Below are positions 35,062-42,997 of a stretch of 64,000 nucleotides of DNA, piece after piece; positions within the stretch are counted from its first letter, which is position 1; each line of letters opens with the position of its first letter. This DNA comes from Gemmatimonadota bacterium (GTDB lineage: Bacteria > Latescibacterota > UBA2968 > GCA-2709665). A program made the translations under genes and the position numbers. Under the pieces are notes generated by a model, which saw nothing but the letters and a program-made list of their open reading frames with translations, was not told the origin of the DNA and did not search any database. The stretch is taken from positions 165,757-229,756 of the forward strand of contig JAPPFJ010000014.1 of the NCBI GenBank assembly GCA_028877215.1, given 5' to 3'.

Positions 35062-36162
35062 TCAAGCCTCCGACAATCCGCAGGTAACCTTCTTTGGCGT
35101 CAACCATTTCCTGAGGAACTGAAGGCTCTTGTGAAGCCGGATCTCGTGGCCGCCTTCGTGAAGATCAATCTCGATATTTTCGGATAATCCGAGTTTGGCG
35201 TAGTGTTCGCAGGACTGGCGATACTCATCGAGCATCATGGGCCACCAGGCGATTCCGTCGGCCTTGCCCTGCTCAACCAGCAGGGGACGGGGACAGATGA
35301 GCGAAACGAGGTCGCTGTCGGTGAACGCGCTCAGCCAGCCGGGAATCCAGACGTGCTCCTCGTTGACGGAAAGAAAGCAGCTGTACCGTGGGTCGTCCAC
35401 GGCCATTTTGTTGCGCCTGTGGTTGAACCAGGCGCAGACCACGGCGGCCCTGATGCGGGGTTCGACCGGAGTCGTGAACATGGTGTATGCGCCACCAAGG
35501 CTGATACCATACATGGCGGTGCGTTCGATATCGATTTCAGGGTGGGTTTCCAGGTAGTCCAGAAGCCGCTGCGTACGGAAGATTTCGAGGCCCCACAGGG
35601 TTTTGCCAAGGAGCTTGCAGAGGCGTTCCTGACGCGCCCGGGCAGGGCCGCCCGTGATATTCATCGGAGCGATCACCGCGAAACCCTCTTCCGCGAGGCG
35701 ACGGGCGTAGGATTTGTAGGTATCGTTCGGGTCGTCCAGGCCGAATGCCTTTTCGGGCGACGACCCGATACCGTGCTGGGCGATGACAAGCGGTGCGGGA
35801 CCGTCCGCGCCCTTGGGCAGGGCGAGTATTCCTCGGCCTCTCAGGTTCCCCAGCAATCCGATGGTAATCCACCAGGCGGCGAACGTGTCGTCTTCATACC
35901 ATGGATCCAGCACCGGTTCGAGCGGGGTGCCGTCGTACTCGAAGATGCCGATCGTTTCCCGCCAGCAGCCGCGGTTGCCTTCGACCGAACGTTCGAAGGC
36001 CTCGACCGAGCCGTAGTCCCGGTTCCAGTGCGCGGTCTGCCGCGGCCCATAGTTCAGGACTTCGTTGCGGAGATGGTCTTCCGTCTCGTTTCGAAGCAGG
36101 CGCTGGCGGTCGCTGATCCAGCGGCTGACGACTTCGGCCGGTTGACTGTAAGGGTTCGCCAT
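35062..36162 (-). CDS. Alpha/beta-hydrolase (dienelactone/acetyl-xylan-esterase-like)
   Basis: 366 aa from ATG 36162 (GGAG seven bases upstream; upstream codons of the open frame lack a site). The nucleophile elbow is GISLGGAYTM (about 225-234, serine nucleophile in G-x-S-x-G), an oxyanion-side APLVIAQHGIGSSPEKA region (about 127-143), and near the C-terminus an Asp-containing segment and EGGHEIRLHK with the catalytic His. Esterase or lactone hydrolase on a carbohydrate- or plant-derived ester is plausible. First gene of the minus-strand cluster; the divergent plus-strand GWxTD gene lies beyond a terminal-inverted-repeat element. Confidence 0.88.
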   Translation of the reverse strand: MANPYSQPAEVVSRWISDRQRLLRNETEDHLRNEVLNYGPRQTAHWNRDYGSVEAFERSVEGNRGCWRETIGIFEYDGTPLEPVLDPWYEDDTFAAWWITIGLLGNLRGRGILALPKGADGPAPLVIAQHGIGSSPEKAFGLDDPNDTYKSYARRLAEEGFAVIAPMNITGGPARARQERLCKLLGKTLWGLEIFRTQRLLDYLETHPEIDIERTAMYGISLGGAYTMFTTPVEPRIRAAVVCAWFNHRRNKMAVDDPRYSCFLSVNEEHVWIPGWLSAFTDSDLVSLICPRPLLVEQGKADGIAWWPMMLDEYRQSCEHYAKLGLSENIEIDLHEGGHEIRLHKSLQFLRKWLTPKKVTCGLSEA

Positions 36163-36392
36163 CGAAATCTCCAGGAATCGCGCTGCCAAGAGTCTAAACG
36201 TGATCGTCGATATGCGGCTCCGCACCGGAGATGCATTCCCGACTTCGGCCCGCAGCAATACGAAAGCCGATCCGCGTTCTTCCAGTTTGCATATCGGGCT
36301 GATGGCAGGACCGGAGAACTTTTCCGCGGATCGTTCGTATACATGATACCGGGCATTTATTTCATTGTCAAACTGCCATTTGTGGCGATGTT

Positions 36393-36555
36393 AGAAGTTG
36401 TCTTAAAATTCCTGGTGAGTCCCGAGCGCGCGCGAAAATGTGTCGGTCAAGGCGGACAAATTCGCCCATATTTGGGTATACGGGTGGATTTGACCAACGC
36501 AGACCGACGCGTTTGCAGCCGCGCGAAGACCGCTGGGGGTTTTAAGACAGCTTCG
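36393..36555 (+). mobile_element. MITE-like terminal-inverted-repeat element, full copy A
   Basis: 163 bp, bounded by (A/C)GAAG(C/T)TGTCTTAAAA inverted ends (left 36393, right end complement 36541-36555). Internal sequence is conserved with the copy at 42815: CCCGAGCGCG, GCGGTCAAGGCGG-like and TTTGACCAACGC blocks. No open frame of transposase type. It ends 45 bp before the ATG of the GWxTD gene. Confidence 0.75.
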
Positions 36556-36599
36556 TAAAGGTGTCGGGATACTTGACGTCACGTGTAACTGGAGGGCGT

Positions 36600-38714
36600 A
36601 TGCTGGCAATGCTTCTTGTGATTCTGGCAGCCATTCCGGTCTGTGCGGCGCACGTCGAAGCCGCACGGGCGGTTTCGATGCGTGTGGACTCGCTCCTTGC
36701 GGCGGCGTCGGATACAACCGTCGAATACGGGAAACGCACCAGACTTTTGAGAGAGGCGATCCGGTTCGATGACACAGGATGGGCAATGTACGAACTCGCC
36801 CGGCTCTACAGCGATGAAGGCACGCCGGGTACGCGCAGACAGGCCTCTACGTGGCTGCAACGGGCGATGCGGAAAGACAAGTCGAATATCGACTTTCGAA
36901 TCGAATATGCGAGGGTATTGTGGGCGTTGGGCAGAAGAGGCCACGCCTACAAGAATGCGAAAAAGGCAATTGACATGAACCCGAACCACGTCGGCGCCTT
37001 GTACCTGGCCGGCCGGTACGCGGCGTGGCAGATGTCGCGTTACCTCGAAAGCGAGCGCATCGATTATCAATACGATGACCTGGGCAATCGGCGAATGAGA
37101 TCGTTCAGTCTGGAAAGATTCGGGGAGAAGGACCGGGACCAGGCGATCGGATACCTGACCAGGGCGCTGGACGTCGATCCCGAGCACAGACCTTCGCTGC
37201 TGCTGCTGGGACTGGTGTATTACGAAGCCCTGATGCCGGAAAAGATGGCGGTGCTTTTCGAGGACTTCCTGAAGCGCCGCCCGGACGATTCCGACGTCCA
37301 TTTTTTCCTGGGACTTGCATACCAGGCGCAGGACGAACTCCAGCGCGCCTATCCGGCCTACGTGAACGGATTGAGCCGGATGTCGGCGCGGGAACAGCAG
37401 TTCATGATGTCGGTATTCATGCTGGTGGGCAAACAGGGCATGGAGGCGGGCGAAGATCTCCCGGATGAAGAGGCGTTACGGGCATTCTGGACCGGCCGCG
37501 ATCCGTTGTTCCTCACGCCGGTTAACGAGCGCCTGATGGAACACTGTGGAAGGGTGGCATACGCCAACCTTCGTTTCGGAGATCCGGAACGCGGAATAGC
37601 GGGCTGGACTACGGACAAGGGTCAGGCGTACATCCGTTATGGACGTCCGGAGGCAAGAAGCGTCCGCCCGCCCGAGATCGATACCGGTCTGGATGAGCCG
37701 ACGTGGTACCAGGATCATCTGTACTGGCTGACTCAGCAGGGGACGACGCCGTTCAAACACCGTCCCCGTCTTGAGATGTGGGACTACGGCGGGTTTCGGC
37801 TGTTGTTTGCGAATACGGATACGCGGGATACCTGGCGCTATCGCGTGGGCTGGTTGGGAAGGAGACCGATGGATCTGGAGGAACTGACGACAAGGGTGCC
37901 CGAGTACTATAAGGATCCATACAAATGGGAGCGCTACGATGCCCCGTACCAGATGGCCCGGTTTCGCGGGGAAGGCGACAAGGCCAGAGTGGAGGTATAC
38001 TACGCGCTTCCCGGAGAGGAAGTACAACACAAAGAGGTGCAGGCCGGGGCGCAGGCCGTGGAAATCCGCCAGGGACTGTTCCTGTTCGACGCGGATTGGG
38101 ATACGCTGAGGAAGGATATCGGAAGGGTTGACGTCATGCCGTGGGTACAGTATGAAGCAACCCGGGAGGGGTATCTGTTTACCGGCGAGAAGCTGATGTT
38201 GTCGCCGGGGAAGTATTTCATCGCGGCGGAGGCTGAAGACAGGAAAACAAATTCGATAGGTACGTTCCGGAGCGTCCTGCAGATTGGGGAATTCGGGTAC
38301 GATTCGCTGAGCGTGAGCGACATGTTGCTTGCGCGAAGGATCGTCGAAAGGGAGCAGGCGCCTTACGGACGGGATCGGTACCTCATTCTGCCCAATCCGC
38401 TCAAACAGTATCGTCAGGGCGCGCAGGCTTACTTCTACTATGAAATATACAACCTTCAGAAGGACCGGTTCGGCGCCACCAACTATCAGGTAACCTACCA
38501 GATCCGGACCTTGAAGGAAGACGACGCGGAGGCGGAGCCGGAATGGACAACGGCGGTCTCCTATACCCACAAGGGTTCGCAGGCGTGGGAGCCGATATAC
38601 CAGGTGTTGAACCTGGAGATGTTTCCCGGCCCCAGGGATTTCCGGGTGAACGTTCTCGATTTGAACAGCCGGCAGGAAGTGAGCACGGCCACGTCATTTC
38701 GCGTGATGTGGTAG
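36600..38714 (+). CDS. GWxTD-domain protein with TPR-like repeats
   Basis: 704 aa from ATG 36600 (GGAGG four bases upstream). Hydrophobic signal peptide about 1-22. TPR-like helical pairs in the first third: TGWAMYELARLYSDEGTP, RVLWALGRRGHAYKNAKKAI, NHVGALYLAGRYAAW, and RPSLLLLGLVYYEALMP. Then GIAGWTTDKGQAYIRYGRPEA (about 340-360), the GWxTD motif with following KGQAYIRYG, and a large beta-rich domain with WDYGGFRLLFAN. GWxTD proteins are extracytoplasmic and found mainly in Acidobacteria-like and FCB-like genomes; biochemical role is not established. A terminal-inverted-repeat element lies just upstream and a clear terminator just downstream. Confidence 0.9.
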   Translation: MLAMLLVILAAIPVCAAHVEAARAVSMRVDSLLAAASDTTVEYGKRTRLLREAIRFDDTGWAMYELARLYSDEGTPGTRRQASTWLQRAMRKDKSNIDFRIEYARVLWALGRRGHAYKNAKKAIDMNPNHVGALYLAGRYAAWQMSRYLESERIDYQYDDLGNRRMRSFSLERFGEKDRDQAIGYLTRALDVDPEHRPSLLLLGLVYYEALMPEKMAVLFEDFLKRRPDDSDVHFFLGLAYQAQDELQRAYPAYVNGLSRMSAREQQFMMSVFMLVGKQGMEAGEDLPDEEALRAFWTGRDPLFLTPVNERLMEHCGRVAYANLRFGDPERGIAGWTTDKGQAYIRYGRPEARSVRPPEIDTGLDEPTWYQDHLYWLTQQGTTPFKHRPRLEMWDYGGFRLLFANTDTRDTWRYRVGWLGRRPMDLEELTTRVPEYYKDPYKWERYDAPYQMARFRGEGDKARVEVYYALPGEEVQHKEVQAGAQAVEIRQGLFLFDADWDTLRKDIGRVDVMPWVQYEATREGYLFTGEKLMLSPGKYFIAAEAEDRKTNSIGTFRSVLQIGEFGYDSLSVSDMLLARRIVEREQAPYGRDRYLILPNPLKQYRQGAQAYFYYEIYNLQKDRFGATNYQVTYQIRTLKEDDAEAEPEWTTAVSYTHKGSQAWEPIYQVLNLEMFPGPRDFRVNVLDLNSRQEVSTATSFRVMW

Positions 38715-38793
38715 AAGCGGGAAGGTCAGTCTCATGCGGGGGGTATCCTGCCCCCGCGCGTCTGATAGTCATCTCCAGATTCGATACAAGATG

Positions 38794-38823
38794 CCCCGAT
38801 GACGATCCGTCACCGGGGTTTTT
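38794..38823 (+). terminator. Rho-independent terminator of the GWxTD gene
   Basis: Stem CCCCG-A-TGACG / CGTCA-C-CGGGG (38794-38804 with 38808-38818, one A/C mismatch), loop ATC, T5 run (38819-38823). It separates the plus-strand GWxTD gene from the convergent minus-strand aminotransferase. Confidence 0.85.
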
Positions 38824-38846
38824 GTACGGCCATCAGGAGCCGCGTG

Positions 38847-40016
38847 TCATCTCTGGATTTTCTGCACGCACTCCGCGATACGATTCAGCGCCTTTTGGAT
38901 ATTCGCGACCGAATTGGCGAAGGAAAGGCGGATGTGCCCTTCCCCGAAGGCGCCGAAGCCATGGCCGGACAGTGCCGCGACGTTTCCTTCGTACAGAAGA
39001 TAATCGGCGAATTCCTGGGAGGAGAGTCCCAGGTCCGAAACATTCGGAAAGAGGTAAAACGCGCCACCCGGCAGCGGGCAGCGAATGCCCGGGATTTCGC
39101 GGAGACCCGTGACGAAGATGTCCCGCCGGCGTTTGAATTCAGCCACCATCGCGTGGACGTCATCCTGAGGGCCCTGAAGTGCGGCCAGTGCGGCCCTTTG
39201 GGTGAACGTCGCAGTACAGGAGTTGCTGTTGACCATCAGGAGTCCGAACTTTTCCGCCAGACTTTGCGGCATCACACCGTACCCGATTCGCCATCCCGTC
39301 ATCGCGTACGTCTTGGAGAAGCCATCCAGAATGATGGTCTGGTCCTGCATACCGTCGTACACCGAGATACTGTGGAATGCGCCTTCGTACAGGATCCGGG
39401 AGTAGATCTCGTCGGCGAGTACCGGGATTCCCTTGTCCACGACGATATCCGCGATCGCCTTCAGGTCTGCCGGAGGGATGATTCCACTGGTGGGGTTTTG
39501 CGGGGAATTGATGATGAGAAGCCGGGTGCGGTCGTTGATCAGGTCCGCAAGTTCATTCACGTCGAGACTGAAGTCGCGTTCTTCCGTGAGCGAAATGGGC
39601 ACCGGCCGGGCGCCCGCAAATCTGATTACGGACTCGTAGATGGGAAATCCGGGATCGGGATAGATCACCTCGTCTCCCGCCTGCGCGAGGGCCAGAATGG
39701 CGTAGAACATAATCGGTTTGGCGCCGGGGGTGACCACAACCTGATCAGGATTGACCGGGATTCCACGGAACCGGGAGACGTTGTCAGCGATGGCGTCGCG
39801 AAGTTCCGGCAGACCCACCGGGGGACCGTAATGGGTATAACCCGAACGAAGCGCCTGTCCGGCCGCATTGACGATGTGGGCAGGTGTATCGAAATCGGGC
39901 TCGCCGATTTCAAGGTGGACTACGTCTCTGCCGCGGGCTTCGAGGTCTCGCGCCTTCACGAGTACTTCGAAAGCGGATTCTGTACCGAGGTTGTCCATCC
40001 TGTGCGCCAGATTCAT
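38847..40016 (-). CDS. Class I/II PLP aminotransferase (aspartate/aromatic-type)
   Basis: 389 aa, typical length of fold-type I aspartate/aromatic aminotransferases. N-terminal LEIGEPDFDTPAHIV (about 36-50), central NSPQNPTSGI (about 170-179), PLP lysine in DGFSKTYAMTGWRIGY (about 231-246) and the Arg at the end of GEGHIRLSFANS (about 363-374). It overlaps pheA by 4 bases (ATGA), so it probably supplies the transamination of phenylpyruvate to phenylalanine, the step after prephenate dehydratase. Narrow substrate assignment (aspartate, aromatic or kynurenine) is not possible from sequence. Confidence 0.93.
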   Translation of the reverse strand: MNLAHRMDNLGTESAFEVLVKARDLEARGRDVVHLEIGEPDFDTPAHIVNAAGQALRSGYTHYGPPVGLPELRDAIADNVSRFRGIPVNPDQVVVTPGAKPIMFYAILALAQAGDEVIYPDPGFPIYESVIRFAGARPVPISLTEERDFSLDVNELADLINDRTRLLIINSPQNPTSGIIPPADLKAIADIVVDKGIPVLADEIYSRILYEGAFHSISVYDGMQDQTIILDGFSKTYAMTGWRIGYGVMPQSLAEKFGLLMVNSNSCTATFTQRAALAALQGPQDDVHAMVAEFKRRRDIFVTGLREIPGIRCPLPGGAFYLFPNVSDLGLSSQEFADYLLYEGNVAALSGHGFGAFGEGHIRLSFANSVANIQKALNRIAECVQKIQR

Positions 40017-40882
40017 GGGGCCACCCTCTTCTCCCGCAAACGGCCTTCGACCGTCTTGCCCAGCGTATAGGATCCGAGGATCTTGAGAAAGCTGGCCATT
40101 TTTTCAAGGTGATCAACCGCCTGCCGGCATTCTTCACAGGACATGTGGCCTTCGAAATCCAGGTAGAAGACGTATTCCCAGGGCCGACCGCTCAGGGGGC
40201 GCGATTCGATTTTGAGGAGGTTGATATCCCGCATTGCAAATACGCCCAGGCTTTTAAACAGGGCTCCGGGGATGTGATCCAGGGTATAGACGACGGTGGT
40301 TTTCGCGGGATCGACAGGATCAGCGGGTTCGGAGGCCACGACCAGAAACCGGGTATAATTCCGGTGGTCGTTTTCAAGGCCTTCCCGGAGAATTTCCAGA
40401 TCGTAGTCGACGGCCGCCTGTGCGCTGGCAATGGCGGCGGCATCTCTCGCGTTCTCTTCCTTGATCTGTTTGACGGCGCCTGCCGTGTCGTGCGCGACCA
40501 CGGCTTCCACGCCCGCGGTGGATCGAATGAACTCGGTACACTGCGCGAGCGCAGGCGCCTGCGAGTAGATCTGCCTCACGTCTTCCATCCTGACACCCGG
40601 ATTGACAATGAGGTTGTGCACGATTCGCAGCTTGATTTCGCCTACGATGTAGAGTTCCTGCCGGAGGAGCAGATCGTAGTTCTCGTGAATGCTCCCCATG
40701 AGGGAATTCTCAATGGGTACCATGCCGTGCGAGCAGACACCGCCGGAGACGGCGTTGAAGAGACCTTCGAAATCGGCCTGCGGGACCACGCAAACCTGCT
40801 CGCAGAAATAACTGCGGGCGGCCATTTCGCTGAATGCGCCCATTTCACCCTGGAATGCGACGACGGGATCTGAAGAGCTCAC
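40013..40882 (-). CDS. pheA: Prephenate dehydratase
   Basis: 289 aa. GTG start at 40882 with GGAGG four bases upstream. Catalytic domain: VAFQGEMGAFSEMAA (about 8-22), GMVPIENSLMGSIHEN (about 53-68, the conserved PIENS), HDTAGAVK (about 130-137) and NYTRFLVV (about 175-182, the TRF motif). The regulatory ACT domain follows with GALFKSLGVFAMRDINLLKIESRPLSGRP (the L-Phe-binding ESRP). Converts prephenate to phenylpyruvate in phenylalanine synthesis, feedback-inhibited by phenylalanine. The next gene, an aminotransferase, overlaps by 4 bases. Confidence 0.96.
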   Translation of the reverse strand: MSSSDPVVAFQGEMGAFSEMAARSYFCEQVCVVPQADFEGLFNAVSGGVCSHGMVPIENSLMGSIHENYDLLLRQELYIVGEIKLRIVHNLIVNPGVRMEDVRQIYSQAPALAQCTEFIRSTAGVEAVVAHDTAGAVKQIKEENARDAAAIASAQAAVDYDLEILREGLENDHRNYTRFLVVASEPADPVDPAKTTVVYTLDHIPGALFKSLGVFAMRDINLLKIESRPLSGRPWEYVFYLDFEGHMSCEECRQAVDHLEKMASFLKILGSYTLGKTVEGRLREKRVAP

Positions 40883-40971
40883 TTTTCCTCCATAAACGGA
40901 ATCGACGCATACGGCGCGTGTGGGCCGAAGTGGGGTATCCGAAGGGGTAGACGACCGGATTGTGTCAAGGG

Positions 40972-40993
40972 TTCCGGCGGCCGGCGGCCGGAA
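40972..40993. other. GC-rich palindrome between the hydrolase and pheA genes
   Basis: TTCCGGC (40972-40978) pairs with GCCGGAA (40987-40993) across an internal GC loop. No T tract, so if it ends the upstream histone-deacetylase-like transcript it does so without a classical terminator. A TTGACA (minus strand, 40963-40968) next to it may be a -35 of pheA, without a good -10. Confidence 0.35.
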
Positions 40994-41012
40994 GCATGAC
41001 CGCGGTTGTGCC

Positions 41013-41963
41013 TTATCCGCTATCCAACAGCGCGCTCAAGTGGTATTCGACGCAACGGGCGAGGCCGCCGAGGTCGTAACCACCTTCCAAGACCGAGATG
41101 AAGCGATCGTTTGCGTACAGGCTTGCGATTTGACGGGCCCTTCGCGTCATTCCGGCGAATCCGTCCTCCGTGACGCTGGTACCGGATAGAGGGTCGTCGA
41201 CGTGCGCGTCGAAACCGGCTGAGACGATGACGAATTCCGGCTGGAAACGTTCCATTTCGGGCGCCAGGAGTTCGTCGAATGCACGAAGGAATTGTTCGTC
41301 ACCCGCGCCCGCGGGCAGGGGCGCGTTCAGGTTCGTTCCCGTTCCAGCGCCGATTCCCGTTTCTTCGCTGCTGCCGCTGAACCACGGATAGTGCGGGTAC
41401 TGATGGGCGCTGAAATAGAAAACCGTTGGGTCTTCCTCGAAGATGTGCTGCGTACCGTTTCCATGATGTACGTCCCAGTCCACGATGAGGATTCGCTCCA
41501 GCCGATGGGCGGCCTGGATGTATCGGGCGGCAACGGCCGCATTGTTGAACAGGCAGAAGCCCATCGCATTGTCCCGTTCCGCATGGTGGCCCGGTGGACG
41601 CGTGGCGCAGAATACGGCGTCTGCACGGTCATCCATGACGGCGTCCGCCGCCTCGCAGGCCGCCCCAGCGGCCAGGCGGCCAACTTCGAAGGATGCAGGA
41701 CAGATAAAGGTGTCCCCCGCGTCCATGAGGCGCGTGTTTTGCTCGCACCGGCGTTGTACATCCGCGATATGCCGGGAAGTATGGACTTTTTCCAGCCAGT
41801 CAGGTTCAAGCATTCTGGGCGCAATGTCGAGCAGCCGGTTTCGGACACCTGTCTCTTCCAGCCGGCTCCGGATGGCGTGAAGCCTCTCGGGTCGTTCCGG
41901 GTGCCAGGGGCCGGTATCGTGCCGCGAGAAATCAGGATGCGCTATCAGCCCCACCCTTGGCAT
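41013..41963 (-). CDS. Histone-deacetylase-family zinc hydrolase (AcuC/acetylpolyamine-amidohydrolase-like)
   Basis: 316 aa. ATG at 41963 with GGAGG four bases upstream. HDAC-family signatures: HPERPERLHAI (about 21-31), RPPGHHAE (about 121-128, the HH charge relay), GFCLFNNAA (about 133-141), DWDVHHGNGTQ (about 160-170, zinc-binding D-x-H), and the second zinc Asp in SAGFDAHVDDPLSG (about 241-254), followed by GGYDL. Removes acetyl or acyl groups from lysines, polyamines or small molecules; bacterial AcuC-like members sometimes control acetyl-CoA synthetase. Stands downstream of the MoaB/MogA gene on the same strand. Confidence 0.93.
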   Translation of the reverse strand: MPRVGLIAHPDFSRHDTGPWHPERPERLHAIRSRLEETGVRNRLLDIAPRMLEPDWLEKVHTSRHIADVQRRCEQNTRLMDAGDTFICPASFEVGRLAAGAACEAADAVMDDRADAVFCATRPPGHHAERDNAMGFCLFNNAAVAARYIQAAHRLERILIVDWDVHHGNGTQHIFEEDPTVFYFSAHQYPHYPWFSGSSEETGIGAGTGTNLNAPLPAGAGDEQFLRAFDELLAPEMERFQPEFVIVSAGFDAHVDDPLSGTSVTEDGFAGMTRRARQIASLYANDRFISVLEGGYDLGGLARCVEYHLSALLDSG

Positions 41964-42109
41964 TTTTCCTCCGGTTCATCGTTGTCCTTGTCCGCCGCTG
42001 GCGTTCGGACGGGTGCGGCAGTCCATGTTCCGCGTCTTCTGGTTCCACCGTTTATGCGTGGTATTCGACGGACATTCCGGAAGCTCGCTGCATTCCGACG
42101 GACCGAAGG

Positions 42110-42619
42110 CTACGTCTGACGCCAGATTTCCCAGACAAGGTGTGACAATTCGGGAACGATCAGTTTTTCCATTGCAAGGCGGACGGCGCCGGAAGATCCG
42201 GGCATACAGAAGATCATCGTATCCCGGTAGACGCCGGCCACGGCCCGGGAGAGCATGGCACCGGAGCCAATGTCATCCCAGCTCAGGAATCGGAAGAGCT
42301 CGCCGAACCCGTCCAGCCGCTTTTCGAGCAGGCCCGCCACGGCTTCGTAGGTCGTGTCCCGGGCGGCGATACCCGTTCCGCCGCTCGTCAGAATCGCCTG
42401 GCAATCGCCCGTGCCGGCAATCCGGACAACGAGGTCACGGATACGGGCAGGGTCGTCCGGGATGACCTGGTAGAAGCCGGTCGTGTGACCTCCAGCCACG
42501 AGAAGATCCCTGATTATCCGGCCGCTCTTGTCGTCGGCTTCGGTCCGCGTGTCGCTGATGGTGAGTACTGCACAGCATACGGCGCCCTCTGCCTGCTCTT
42601 TGTGGTCTTGATAGGGCAA
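42110..42619 (-). CDS. MoaB/MogA-type molybdopterin-biosynthesis protein
   Basis: 169 aa. Start TTG at 42619 chosen: AGGAGG six bases upstream (42626-42631 complement) is the only good binding site; the upstream ATG of the open frame has none. Core features: CAVLTISDTRTEADDKSG (about 16-33), ILTSGGTGIAARDTTYEA (about 76-93, the SGGTG and D-x-T motif), and FRFLSWDDIGSGAMLSRAVAG. These bind molybdopterin and adenylate it (MogA/MoaB class). Separated from the downstream hydrolase gene by about 146 bp; no other cofactor gene is near, so the molybdoenzyme served is unknown. Confidence 0.92.
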   Translation of the reverse strand: MPYQDHKEQAEGAVCCAVLTISDTRTEADDKSGRIIRDLLVAGGHTTGFYQVIPDDPARIRDLVVRIAGTGDCQAILTSGGTGIAARDTTYEAVAGLLEKRLDGFGELFRFLSWDDIGSGAMLSRAVAGVYRDTMIFCMPGSSGAVRLAMEKLIVPELSHLVWEIWRQT

Positions 42620-42814
42620 TGCGTTCCTCCTCGCGTTGAAAGGTCGGCAGGGCATGCGCCGACGAATCGGTCGGCCCGGCCGCAGGAACTCAACGAATCC
42701 GGTCTTGTCCCGGTACTTCCGGGGGCTTATATTGGTGCCTGAAATGGCCGGAAGCCGGTTCGCGAGTCCGAATTCGAATCAATGGGAAAATCCAACTACG
42801 CGATGCGTTTGTTC

Positions 42815-42978
42815 AGAAGCTGTTTTGAGATTACCGGTGAGTTCCCGAGCGCGAGCGAAAAAGTGGCGGTCAAGGCGGGAAAATCCGCCCATATTTGTCT
42901 ATACGGGTGGGTTTGACCAACGCCGACCGGCGCTTTTGCAGCCGCGCGAAGACCGCCGGGAATCTTAAGACAGCTTCT
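42815..42978 (+). mobile_element. MITE-like terminal-inverted-repeat element, full copy B
   Basis: 164 bp. Inverted ends AGAAGCTGT(T/C)TT(G/A)AGATT match over about 23 bp with three differences. Interior shares CCCGAGCGCGAGCG, GCGGTCAAGGCGGGAAAAT, CGCCCATATTTG, ACGGGTGG and GGTTTGACCAACGC with copy A; an internal GGCGG-GAAAAT-CCGCC stem exists. The right end is 19 bp before the ATG of the octopine-dehydrogenase-family gene. Confidence 0.8.
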
Positions 42979-42997
42979 TACCTGAGAGGCGTTTGAA

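Noticed and set aside
36259-36392. Extra N-terminus for the alpha/beta-hydrolase and a plus-strand gene in the spacer
   Set aside because: No binding site before the hydrolase start at 36162; short frames only.
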